This document shows, one piece after another, positions 16,485 to 23,409 of a stretch of 35,610 bases of DNA. Made by a program: the position numbers and the translations under genes. Below the pieces are notes generated by a model, which did no database searches, was not told the DNA's origin, and worked only from the letters and a program-made list of their open reading frames with translations. Source of the DNA: an uncultured Clostridia bacterium (GTDB lineage: Bacteria > Bacillota > Clostridia > Christensenellales > Aristaeellaceae); assembly GCA_944364075.1 (NCBI GenBank), contig CALVVZ010000009.1, positions 1 to 35,610 on the forward strand. Reading direction: 5' to 3'. Position 1 is the first letter of the stretch, and each line of letters opens with the position of its first letter.

Positions 16485-17456
16485 TCATGATTCTTTCCGT
16501 GCCAAATGCGCAACGCAGCGAAAAATCTTCTCGCCTGGCAGCGTCAGTATGGCTGCGCAGCGATTCTTAATGCGGGCATGGGGTGTAGTCAGCACGCGGA
16601 AGCTGAGACGGCGCATACGATGCCAAAGTTTGCGCGCCTCCTGCTGCCATACGGGCGTGGCAGGAAGCGCCAGATACACCTGGCATAAGCAGCTGAACAG
16701 CCTGCAATCTGCAGCTGTCTGGCACTCCGGACAGTTCTCCTCCACAAAGGCCCGGAGCTGTTCCATTGCCCGCAGTTCGTCCAGCCGCCGGGGGTCAAAT
16801 TCGCCCATCATAATACTGGCAGGACGCAAGCGGTAACCGTAAAGCACGCGGCCGGTCCACGCCACGGTGCGCGCGCGCCATAGCAAACGGTAAACTGTGG
16901 CCAGGTCCTCGAAAAGCCATCCTTCCGGAAACGGACAAGCTTGCGCATCCGCCGTTCGGTAAAGCTTCCCGCACGCACTGGTATCAAAGAGACGTTGATA
17001 CAACATATGTTCCAACGCCTCCCGGCCGGAAAATACCGCCTCCTGACCATCACGGCCGTTGGAACGGAATGGCGTTTCCGGCGGACGAAAGCGGCGCATG
17101 GGGCACACCGCAATATCCGCTCCCTGACGCTCCATCAGAGACCACAGCGTTTGCACGCATTCAGGAGCAATCAGATCATCCCCATCCACATAGGTAATAA
17201 GCTCGCCCTGGGCAGCAGCAGTGCCTGTGTTGCGGGCAGCAGCCAGCCCTCTGTTAGGCTGGTGGATCACGCGGACACGCCGGTCCGCTTGCGCATAAGC
17301 ATCCGCTATGGCTCCGCAGGCATCGGGGGAGCCGTCATCCACCAGCAGCACTTCCAAATGCGGATAGGTTTGCGCCAGGATGCCATCCACGCAAGGTCCC
17401 ATGGTATCCGCCACGCCATAGAGCGGAACAACCACAGAAATCAACGGTTGTTTCAT
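16485..17456 (-). CDS. GT2-family glycosyltransferase
   Basis: The 323-residue protein shows a standard GT2 A-type domain in its first 230 residues: ISVVVPLYG, LLVDDGSPD (37-45), QPNRGLAAARNTG (66-78), the catalytic metal motif DGDD (91-94), and WLFEDLATVYRLL in place of the usual ED acceptor motif. The remaining 90 residues are basic and helical, with no clear membrane span. It should transfer one sugar to the lipid-linked acceptor on the cytoplasmic side. The ATG overlaps the upstream GT4 stop codon (ATGA), so the two are coupled. Confidence 0.92.
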   Translation of the reverse strand: MKQPLISVVVPLYGVADTMGPCVDGILAQTYPHLEVLLVDDGSPDACGAIADAYAQADRRVRVIHQPNRGLAAARNTGTAAAQGELITYVDGDDLIAPECVQTLWSLMERQGADIAVCPMRRFRPPETPFRSNGRDGQEAVFSGREALEHMLYQRLFDTSACGKLYRTADAQACPFPEGWLFEDLATVYRLLWRARTVAWTGRVLYGYRLRPASIMMGEFDPRRLDELRAMEQLRAFVEENCPECQTAADCRLFSCLCQVYLALPATPVWQQEARKLWHRMRRLSFRVLTTPHARIKNRCAAILTLPGEKIFRCVAHLARKES

Positions 17457-18592
17457 GGCCGTATCCTCCTGCAGGGCTTGTTCCGCACACTTTCCAGCAT
17501 CGCGGTATAGTATTTCAGCAGGCGGCGCGCCGTGTCGCGTATATCAAAACCGCTTTGGGTCACGCTGGCATAAGCGTTGGCGCGTTTTTCCCCGTCGGCA
17601 TGTGCAAGCACCGCGTCCAGTGCCTGTATCCATGCCGAGGGGTCCAAGGGCAGAAACGTAACATCCCCTCCCACCGCCGCCTCCATCGATACATGGTCTG
17701 ACACAAGGCAAGGCAGTCCATTTGCCTGCGCCTCAACGCATACCACGGGAACACCTTCATAGAGGCTGGGCAGCATAAAGACGTCCATGACGCTATACAA
17801 CCGCCACGGATCATTCCGCACGCCCGCAAAGCAAACAGCATCGCTGACTCCCAGCCTTTCCGCCTGCTCTCGAGCACTGCGAATCCCTTCGCCGCCTCCC
17901 GCCAGCAGCAAATGCGTCTGGGGGTGGGACGCATGGCACTGCGCAAAACACTTCAACAAAAACCCATGGTTCTTCTGCGGCATGAAGCGTCCGATGTGTC
18001 CTATCACCTGCTTTCCCTGCAAGCCCAGTTCCTGACGGATCTGTTCGCGCTGCAACGGATCATAGCGAAATTTGCATACATCAATGGCATTGGGCAAAAT
18101 GGTCACACGGCCCGCATCAACCCGCCTGTTTCCGAAGAGCCAACGGGCAGCTTTTTCCCCGCAGGCCATGTACGCCGTAGCAAACCAGGTTGCGGTAGGA
18201 CGAAGCAATAACTTGATGAACGCCCGAAAACCCTCTCCCCGATCCGCCGTACTGTGATTATGGCTCACGCGCACCGGAACGCCAGCCAGCCAGGCGGCAA
18301 ACAGCGTAAGCACATTCAGCGTATTCAGGTGCGCATGCACCACCTGGTACCCTCCGCTACGAAACAAGCGCACAAGGGCAATCACTCGCGCCAGGGGATG
18401 CGCGCTGGAAGGAACATAATGATAGGCGATACCTCGCTGAACCATGTCCTCGGGCGGTGAATGCTCGGAGGTAGTATCCACAAACAAGTCAAAGCTGACG
18501 GCAGCAGGATCTGAAAAGCGGCAGTAATTGTTTACCACGTTCTCTACACCCGCAGCCGCCAGTTTGCCGATTACCTGAGCCGTTTTGATCAT
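17453..18592 (-). CDS. GT4-family glycosyltransferase, EpsF/CapM-like
   Basis: The 379-residue enzyme has the acceptor-domain features GVENVVNNYCR (15-25) and VVHAHLNTLN (84-93), and the donor-domain features HIGRFMPQKNHGFL (199-212) and E279 to E287 in YEGVPVVCVEA (the E-x7-E motif). This pattern is common in enzymes adding the second or third sugar in Bacillota exopolysaccharide loci. It directly follows the initiating phosphotransferase gene (26-base gap), so it may add the second sugar. The donor sugar cannot be read from sequence. Confidence 0.92.
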   Translation of the reverse strand: MIKTAQVIGKLAAAGVENVVNNYCRFSDPAAVSFDLFVDTTSEHSPPEDMVQRGIAYHYVPSSAHPLARVIALVRLFRSGGYQVVHAHLNTLNVLTLFAAWLAGVPVRVSHNHSTADRGEGFRAFIKLLLRPTATWFATAYMACGEKAARWLFGNRRVDAGRVTILPNAIDVCKFRYDPLQREQIRQELGLQGKQVIGHIGRFMPQKNHGFLLKCFAQCHASHPQTHLLLAGGGEGIRSAREQAERLGVSDAVCFAGVRNDPWRLYSVMDVFMLPSLYEGVPVVCVEAQANGLPCLVSDHVSMEAAVGGDVTFLPLDPSAWIQALDAVLAHADGEKRANAYASVTQSGFDIRDTARRLLKYYTAMLESVRNKPCRRIRP

Positions 18593-18618
18593 GCCCTCGT
18601 CTCATCCTTCCTCGCGCG

Positions 18619-20013
18619 TTACAGGGCGGCGCGTCCTGATCCGCCGATCTGTTCCTGATTGATCATGCCGCCCAGAAGCGTTCTGGCCAGAATTTGCAGG
18701 TCCAGTAAAAAGCTCCAGTTTTCAATGTACCACAGGTCATGCTCCACCCGTGCGGGAATGCTGGTATCACCGCGCAAGCCGTGGATTTGTGCCCAGCCGG
18801 TCATACCGGGCCGAACCTGGTACTTTACCATATACAGAGGAACTGTCTCGCGAAAACGCTCGACAAAATAAGGAATTTCCGGGCGCGGCCCTACAAGGCT
18901 CATATCGCCGCGAAGCGTATTCCACAGCTGAGGCAGTTCGTCAATGCTCGTCTTACGCAAAAAAGCCCCGAGCTTGGTGCGCCGTGCGTCCGTCTGGGTC
19001 GACCATGCAGTATCCTGCGCATTGTTCACATGCATACTGCGGAACTTATACATAACGAATGGTTTTTTGTTTAATCCAATCCGCTGCTGTTTGAATAGCA
19101 CAGGACCCGGACTCGTCATCTTGATGGCAATTGCCACCGCCAGGAGCAAGGGGCTGGCAACTATCAGAAGCAATGCGCTGGCAACAACATCAAAAGAACG
19201 CTTGATAAAAGCATTTAGGGGTTCATCCAGCGGCGTTGTACGCAACTGGATCAGCTTCAGATTGCCTATGGTATCAATGGTAGGGCGTGTCGGAATCACA
19301 TCGTTATAAAATGGTACAACGCTGATTTTTGTACCGCACTTCTCACATACGCGAATTATATCTGTTGTGACAAAAAGCTCCGTTGGCTCCAGTGCCATAA
19401 TCACTTCATCAATTCCGGTTCCGTAGAGAGCGCCTTCCAATTGCGCAAGCATGTCCTTGTCGGGCGTAAGCATCTGCTCCACATGAATACCAAGATCCGG
19501 CCTGGCGTCCACATTTTCCTTATATCGCTTGGCTAAGTCTCCCCCGCCTACCACCAGGATGTGCTTCAGATTATAACCGCGCGCACGGATCTTCCGGAGC
19601 AGCAGCCGCACAAAAAAACGCTTACCTATTAGCGCTGCGCTACTGGTTGCAAAATATACCGCCAGCACGCCGCGCGAGAAATCCTCCAGACGAAACAGGT
19701 ACAGCGCCGAGGCTGCCGTCACCAGTGCGATCCCATTGCCCGCCAGTATCCTCCGGTACACCCGTCCTGTTCCGTGTACACGGCTTGTACGATAGATCCT
19801 GAAAGCCGAAAGCAACGCTACCGTCCACGCTGCATATACAATTGCAATGAACAGTCCTTTTCCTGTTATCCTGTCCAAGGCAGCCAGGTTGTCTTCCGTT
19901 TGCCGGATCACATCCAACCATAGCCAGGCAGAAAATAGATAACATAGCAGTATCAGCACACCGTCCGAAAGGACGTTCAAACGGTTGAGCGTCTTTTGAT
20001 ATTTCTGAATCAT
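18619..20013 (-). CDS. Undecaprenyl-phosphate sugar phosphotransferase (WcaJ/EpsL-like initiating enzyme)
   Basis: The 464-residue protein has four N-terminal membrane segments, a soluble Rossmann-like central part (HILVVGGGDLAKRY, 151-164) and a C-terminal bacterial sugar transferase domain. That domain contains KRSFDVVAS (271-279) with the re-entrant hydrophobic helix, MYKFRSM (321-327), the catalytic SIDELPQLWN (356-365) and GPRPE (375-379). Such enzymes place a sugar-1-phosphate (often glucose, galactose or a bacillosamine-type sugar) on undecaprenyl phosphate to start glycan synthesis. It is the first gene after the long leader, consistent with its role. GCGGAG lies 4 bases before the ATG. 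Confidence 0.93.
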   Translation of the reverse strand: MIQKYQKTLNRLNVLSDGVLILLCYLFSAWLWLDVIRQTEDNLAALDRITGKGLFIAIVYAAWTVALLSAFRIYRTSRVHGTGRVYRRILAGNGIALVTAASALYLFRLEDFSRGVLAVYFATSSAALIGKRFFVRLLLRKIRARGYNLKHILVVGGGDLAKRYKENVDARPDLGIHVEQMLTPDKDMLAQLEGALYGTGIDEVIMALEPTELFVTTDIIRVCEKCGTKISVVPFYNDVIPTRPTIDTIGNLKLIQLRTTPLDEPLNAFIKRSFDVVASALLLIVASPLLLAVAIAIKMTSPGPVLFKQQRIGLNKKPFVMYKFRSMHVNNAQDTAWSTQTDARRTKLGAFLRKTSIDELPQLWNTLRGDMSLVGPRPEIPYFVERFRETVPLYMVKYQVRPGMTGWAQIHGLRGDTSIPARVEHDLWYIENWSFLLDLQILARTLLGGMINQEQIGGSGRAAL

Positions 20014-20875
20014 ATTTCTCCGCCTTCTGCGCTTCCGTATTCTGGTTCATTCGCCAGAGCCCGTTGATCGGTTGCCACTTGATTTCCGGTGCGCCTGATC
20101 TGTCCTTGCTCCGGCTTAACCAGTTCCTGTATCAATCAGTCTTCTTCCTTTCCATGCATCCAACGTCTTACTCTGCTTTGGTATGGTTGCAGTACAGCAT
20201 CATTGAAGAGCAGCATGAACTTTTACACCGCTTCAAGAGGCATAGCCAGATGGCCGCTTTTCTGATGCCGCTTTTCAGATCAGCATTGACACACCAGTTG
20301 ACCACCTCCAGTCCCTTTTCATGTTGCGGAGATGGCCGGCGTCTTGGTTCGTACTACTGAATGTGGGTCCGTAAAACGGTAAAACCCATACGGGATATGT
20401 CCGCTTGCCTTAACTTTTCCTAGGCATGCATGGCACCTCTGCATGTCAAACTTCAGCCATGGGAAATGCCTTTCTATTTGTGTTTTACGTAATTCAATTG
20501 CATTCAACGTTCTTTGCATACAAGCTATTGGAAACGCCGTCTGCATTTGGCTCATCGCAAGTGCATTTGCTGTAAAAAATGCGATCGCATGGTATTCGTA
20601 CAGCGCTATCAATGGAAAGCACTCGCCTCCGTTCCGTTAATTCGCTTATACGTCCCTGCAGCCGCTAGCATAACCAAGCCAGTGCAGATTCCATCACAAC
20701 GTGATCATTTCTTGTTTGCATGCTGCTTGCCTACACAGGACACCCTTTCTTCTTTGCACCATCGCCTGCATAAAAATCATCCGCAAGGCCCATTTCATCA
20801 GGGCAGCCATTGACATGCGGCAGCAAAACGAAAAGAAGAAATTGAACTGAAGGCCCGCGCCTTTCAGTTGGGCTT
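20014..20875 (-). other. Long untranslated leader of the glycan operon
   Basis: About 850 bases separate the candidate promoter from the first glycan gene, and none of the short frames inside has a good ribosome site or a recognisable product. A bulged hairpin spans 20364-20388: TGGGT pairs with ACCCA, and CCGT with ACGG, around an AAA loop, with a 4-base bulge on one side. Another hairpin sits at the predicted transcript start. Long leaders with processive antitermination elements (NusG-paralogue LoaP targets, or the eps-associated RNA of Bacillus) are known before glycan operons. I cannot match either from memory, and no loaP gene is in the window. Confidence 0.45.
20845..20869 (-). other. 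Hairpin at the expected transcript start, followed by a pyrimidine-rich run
   Basis: AACTGAA and TTCAGTT (bases 20845-20851 and 20863-20869) pair around a GC-rich loop that can extend the stem with GG-CC pairs. Read on the minus strand it is followed by a run of T and C (TTTCTTCTTTTCGTTTT), the layout of an intrinsic terminator. It begins almost exactly where transcription from the adjacent promoter should start. It could therefore be a 5' stabilising hairpin, an operator, or a terminator for transcripts coming from further right. Confidence 0.45.
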
Positions 20876-20905
20876 ATTATAGCATATGCCTTCATGAAAT
20901 GACAA
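20876..20905 (-). promoter_or_regulatory. Sigma-A promoter with extended -10 for the glycan operon
   Basis: On the minus strand TTGTCA (20900-20905) and a perfect TATAAT (20876-20881) are separated by 18 bases, and TG lies one base before the -10 (TGCTATAAT). This is the best minus-strand promoter in the 1.2-kb gap, about 860 bases before the first glycan gene. Confidence 0.7.
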
Positions 20906-21223
20906 GGCTGCGCCGAAATTTCACAGGAAATGGCATGCAATCAAAAAGTCATCCGGCACCCTTCCAGTCGAAAGTCGGCATTGTACAGGCATTCTATGCG
21001 CGCTTTCTAAGCTAAGAATAACTTTTAGGCGCAGATTTCCGCTGACGGATTGCCAGGTGATCGAACCGCCGTCAAAGGACCCTAAATCAGTTTAAGCGTC
21101 CTGCATCCCTTTTTGACGCGCCCTAACGCGGCCCTGCGCTCTCATTTGCCCTTGATTTGCAGCTATCTCACATGCATAGGCGCCCCACAGCCCGGGTATG
21201 CTTTTCCCGAAGGGAGGGAAAAC
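20906..21223. other. Gap between the glycan promoter and the YdcZ-like gene
   Basis: No gene is seen. An imperfect palindrome (TTCTAAGCTAAGAA) lies near 21006-21019. I found no convincing plus-strand promoter for the gene that follows. Confidence 0.4.
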
Positions 21224-21658
21224 ATGCTGGGATTTCTCTTTTCATTGATTGCAGGCGCCGCAATGAGCTTCCAGGGCGTTATGAATACCCGCCTGGGAGA
21301 CAAGGTAGGCGTATTGGAAACCAATGTTTTTGTGCAAGGGACCGGCCTTGTCCTGGCTCTGGTCATTATGCTCGTTTTCGGCAAAGGCAATCTGGCCCTG
21401 CTGCCTCAAGCGCCATGGTATGCATGGCTGGGCGGGCTGCTGGCGCCGGTGATCACCGTAACGGTGATGCTGGGTATGGGGATGCTCAATCCCTTGCTGG
21501 CAGTCTCCACCATCCTGATTGCGCAGCTGGGCGTGGCGGCGTTGATCGATAGCCTGGGCTGGCTGGGCACCAACCCCACGCCTTTCACCTGGCATAAAAT
21601 CGTGGGATTGGTACTGATGTGCGCCGGGGTTGTGCTGATGAAGCTCAAGAGCGCGTGA
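21224..21658 (+). CDS. YdcZ/DUF606-type small membrane transporter
   Basis: The 144-residue protein is almost entirely hydrophobic, with about five membrane helices. It carries the motif GAAMSFQGVMNTRLGDKVG (11-29), characteristic of DUF606 proteins in the drug/metabolite transporter superfamily. These half-size proteins probably work as dimers, and their substrates are mostly unknown. ATG at 21224 has AGGGAGGG 4-5 bases upstream; a longer GTG-type frame lacks such a site. The gene is followed by a strong terminator, so it is a single-gene unit divergent from the glycan operon. Confidence 0.9.
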   Translation: MLGFLFSLIAGAAMSFQGVMNTRLGDKVGVLETNVFVQGTGLVLALVIMLVFGKGNLALLPQAPWYAWLGGLLAPVITVTVMLGMGMLNPLLAVSTILIAQLGVAALIDSLGWLGTNPTPFTWHKIVGLVLMCAGVVLMKLKSA

Positions 21659-21703
21659 CCTTCCGTTTTCGATAGGTTCCTTTCATAAACCCATTCTTTT
21701 TCT

Positions 21704-21732
21704 CCTTCCGCCGCAAGCGGAAGGATTTTTTT
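21704..21732 (+). terminator. Intrinsic terminator after the YdcZ-like gene
   Basis: CCTTCCGC (21704-21711) and GCGGAAGG (21717-21724) form a perfect 8-bp stem with a 5-base loop, followed by A and seven T. It closes the YdcZ-like gene 45 bases after its stop. Confidence 0.95.
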
Positions 21733-21738
21733 GTCGCA
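21730..21738 (+). promoter_or_regulatory. Candidate Spo0A box before the spoIIA operon
   Basis: TTTGTCGCA matches the Spo0A box consensus TTTGTCGAA at eight of nine positions. It lies about 75 bases before the predicted start of transcription. A second copy of the GTCGA core, in reverse orientation, is at 21762-21766. In Bacillus subtilis spoIIA is activated by Spo0A~P from such boxes. The site overlaps the T-run of the preceding terminator, so part of the match may be coincidence. Confidence 0.4.
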
Positions 21739-21776
21739 CGGTTCTTTTCACAGCGCATAACTCGACCTTTTTCGAG

Positions 21777-21806
21777 GCAGGATATGACATGTGTACGGAA
21801 GAACTT
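21777..21806 (+). promoter_or_regulatory. Sigma-H type promoter of the spoIIA operon
   Basis: GCAGGATAT (21777-21785) fits the sigma-H -35 consensus RnAGGAwwW completely. GAAGAACTT (21798-21806) fits the -10 RnnGAATww with one difference, and the spacing is 12 bases. It lies 31 bases before the first gene. In B. subtilis the same operon is transcribed by sigma-H RNA polymerase. Confidence 0.65.
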
Positions 21807-21837
21807 CCTACGCATTACTGGAAACAGGAGGTAAAGC

Positions 21838-22149
21838 ATGCTGCGTTCCTATTGCAAGCAGGATGCGCTGGTGGTCGCCCTGGATGGGGAACTGGACCAT
21901 TACTGTGCCCAAAGCATCCGCCGCCAGCTGGATGAAATGCTGGCGGACCCTTCCGTCCGGTATCTGGTGCTGGACTTTGATAAACTCACCTTCATGGATT
22001 CATCGGGCATCGGCGTTATTCTGGGCCGCTACCGTATCCTTCGGGATCGGGGCGGCAAGATGGCCGTATGTCATATGAATCCCCACATCGCCCGGATTTT
22101 CCATATGTCCGGGATGGACCGCATCATTCCGGAGCTGGACCGGGCATAA
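21838..22149 (+). CDS. spoIIAA: SpoIIAA, anti-sigma F factor antagonist
   Basis: The 103-residue STAS-domain protein has FMDSSGIGVILGRY (52-65). The DSSG motif at 54-57 contains the serine that the partner kinase phosphorylates. When unphosphorylated in the forespore it binds SpoIIAB and frees sigma F. The length and strand pattern (VVALDGELD near 12-20) are typical of the family. AGGAGG lies 7 bases before the ATG. It is first in a three-gene operon, followed after 13 bases by spoIIAB. Confidence 0.96.
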   Translation: MLRSYCKQDALVVALDGELDHYCAQSIRRQLDEMLADPSVRYLVLDFDKLTFMDSSGIGVILGRYRILRDRGGKMAVCHMNPHIARIFHMSGMDRIIPELDRA

Positions 22150-22162
22150 GGAGGAATGCTTG

Positions 22163-22600
22163 ATGACACGTAACCGTATGGAGCTTACCTTTCCTTCCCT
22201 GGCGGAAAACGAGTCTTTCGCCCGCGTAGCGGTAGCCGCCTTCGCTGTGCAGCTTAGCCCCACCCTCAGCGAAATTGCCGACCTGAAAACCGCGGTTTCC
22301 GAAGCGGTGACCAACGCCATTGTCCACGGGTATGAGTGGCGGCGCGGCGATATTACCCTGCGGGTCAGCTATGACGAGCGTGGAGAGATGACCGTGGAAA
22401 TCGAAGACCATGGACGTGGCATTCCCGATGTGGCCCAGGCCATGGAACCCTTTTACACCACCCAGCCCGAACAGGAGCGCAGCGGTATGGGCTTTTCGGT
22501 GATGCAGACTTTCATGGATGATTTGGAGGTCGTCTCTCATCCCGGCGAAGGTACCCTGGTGCGCATGCGCAAACGAATCGCCGCCGGGGTTCGGGCGTGA
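22163..22600 (+). CDS. spoIIAB: SpoIIAB, anti-sigma F factor and serine kinase
   Basis: The 145-residue GHKL-type ATPase has the N box EAVTNAIVHGY (47-57), the G1 box EDHGRGIPD (81-89) and the G2 box RSGMGFSVM (106-114). It holds sigma F inactive and phosphorylates SpoIIAA. ATG at 22163 is spaced 8 bases from AAGGAGG and is preferred over the TTG one codon earlier. Its last codons overlap the GTG of sigF in a GTGA, so binding partner and target are made together. Confidence 0.96.
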   Translation: MTRNRMELTFPSLAENESFARVAVAAFAVQLSPTLSEIADLKTAVSEAVTNAIVHGYEWRRGDITLRVSYDERGEMTVEIEDHGRGIPDVAQAMEPFYTTQPEQERSGMGFSVMQTFMDDLEVVSHPGEGTLVRMRKRIAAGVRA

Positions 22601-23298
22601 CCCCGGACTTCACAAAGGATACCATTTCCCCCGAGGATCGCCGCTACGCGGAAACGGCGGAGGATCATCTGCCCCTGGTCCGGATGCTCTGCCGCCGCTT
22701 TGCGCCGCTGAACCGCGAACGGGAGGAGCTGTACCAGCAGGGCTGCGTCGGATTGATGAAGGCATTGAACCGCTTCGATCCCACCATGGGAGTGAAATTC
22801 TCCACCTATGCCGTTCCGGTGATCCTGGGGGAAATGCGGGCGCTGACCCGCGTCAACGCGCCCTGCCATATTCCTCGGCAGGACCGCGAGCTTCGTGCCC
22901 GGGTGCGTCGGGCGGAAGCCCTGCTGCGCCAGGAAAACGGCCGGGAACCTACCGTCACCGAGCTGGCGCAGGCCCTGCGCATGGAGCCGGCCGAACTGAC
23001 CCTGGCCATGGAGGAAATCGCCACCGTGCCACTGGACGCACCTTTGAACGGAAGCACGCATTCGGTAGCCGAATTGATCCCTGATCCGCAAGGGGAAAAC
23101 TGGCTCAATAAGCTGCTCCTGCGGGACCTGCTGGAGCGTCTTCCCATGCGTGAGCGCAAGCTGTTGTACCTGCGCTGGCGTCAAGGATTGACCCAGGCAG
23201 AAACCGCCCGCGCCCTGGGTATGACGCAGGTGCAGGTATCCCGGACGGAGATGCGCCTGAAAAGCCAGCTGCGCAGGCAATGGCTGGACAGCGGCTGA
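22597..23298 (+). CDS. sigF: RNA polymerase sigma factor F, forespore-specific
   Basis: The 233-residue sigma-70 family protein has region 2 (LYQQGCVGLMKALNRFDP, then KFSTYAVPVILGEMRALTR, about 45-90), region 3 in the middle and region 4 with a helix-turn-helix (GLTQAETARALGMTQVQVSR). Size and context, directly behind spoIIAA and spoIIAB, identify it as sigma F, which starts forespore gene expression after septation. It starts with GTG overlapping the spoIIAB stop and has no strong ribosome site of its own, so its translation probably depends on spoIIAB. Confidence 0.96.
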   Translation: MTPDFTKDTISPEDRRYAETAEDHLPLVRMLCRRFAPLNREREELYQQGCVGLMKALNRFDPTMGVKFSTYAVPVILGEMRALTRVNAPCHIPRQDRELRARVRRAEALLRQENGREPTVTELAQALRMEPAELTLAMEEIATVPLDAPLNGSTHSVAELIPDPQGENWLNKLLLRDLLERLPMRERKLLYLRWRQGLTQAETARALGMTQVQVSRTEMRLKSQLRRQWLDSG

Positions 23299-23336
23299 CA
23301 TTCTTTCTCCCTGTGAAATTTTGTAATTTACACCGC

Positions 23337-23366
23337 AGGAATCCTATTTCGGGACGCGAATATACC
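23337..23366 (+). promoter_or_regulatory. Weak sigma-H-like promoter candidate before the MATE gene
   Basis: GCAGGAATC, starting two bases earlier at 23335, resembles a sigma-H -35. CGCGAATAT (23355-23363) resembles its -10 with an 11-base spacer; the AGGA and GAAT cores are both exact. The match is weaker than the spoIIA promoter and may be chance. Confidence 0.25.
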
Positions 23367-23409
23367 ATGCCAATTCCTTTATTTTTGTTGCAAAGGAGCG
23401 TCCGTTACC

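Noticed and set aside
20064-20360. 98-codon plus-strand frame in the leader
   Set aside because: No ribosome site and an unlikely protein composition. It runs against the operon transcript.
20319-20612. 97-codon minus-strand frame in the glycan operon leader
   Set aside because: It starts with TTG, its nearest GGAGG is 13 bases away, and the product resembles nothing. It is more likely chance in untranslated sequence.
20790-20801. CTGATGA followed by AA in the leader on the minus strand, suggesting a hammerhead ribozyme core
   Set aside because: The required second core GAAA and the three stems do not follow.
20514-20813. 99-codon plus-strand frame with several cysteines (CICCKKC)
   Set aside because: The cysteines suggested a zinc-binding peptide, but there is no ribosome site and the rest is low-quality sequence.
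21052-21075. GGTTCGATCACC on the minus strand, resembling a tRNA T-arm
   Set aside because: The flanking bases do not form the 5-bp T-stem, and no acceptor or anticodon arm can be drawn.
22537-23301. 254-codon minus-strand frame opposite sigF
   Set aside because: Antisense shadow in GC-rich DNA; sigF on the plus strand is unambiguous.
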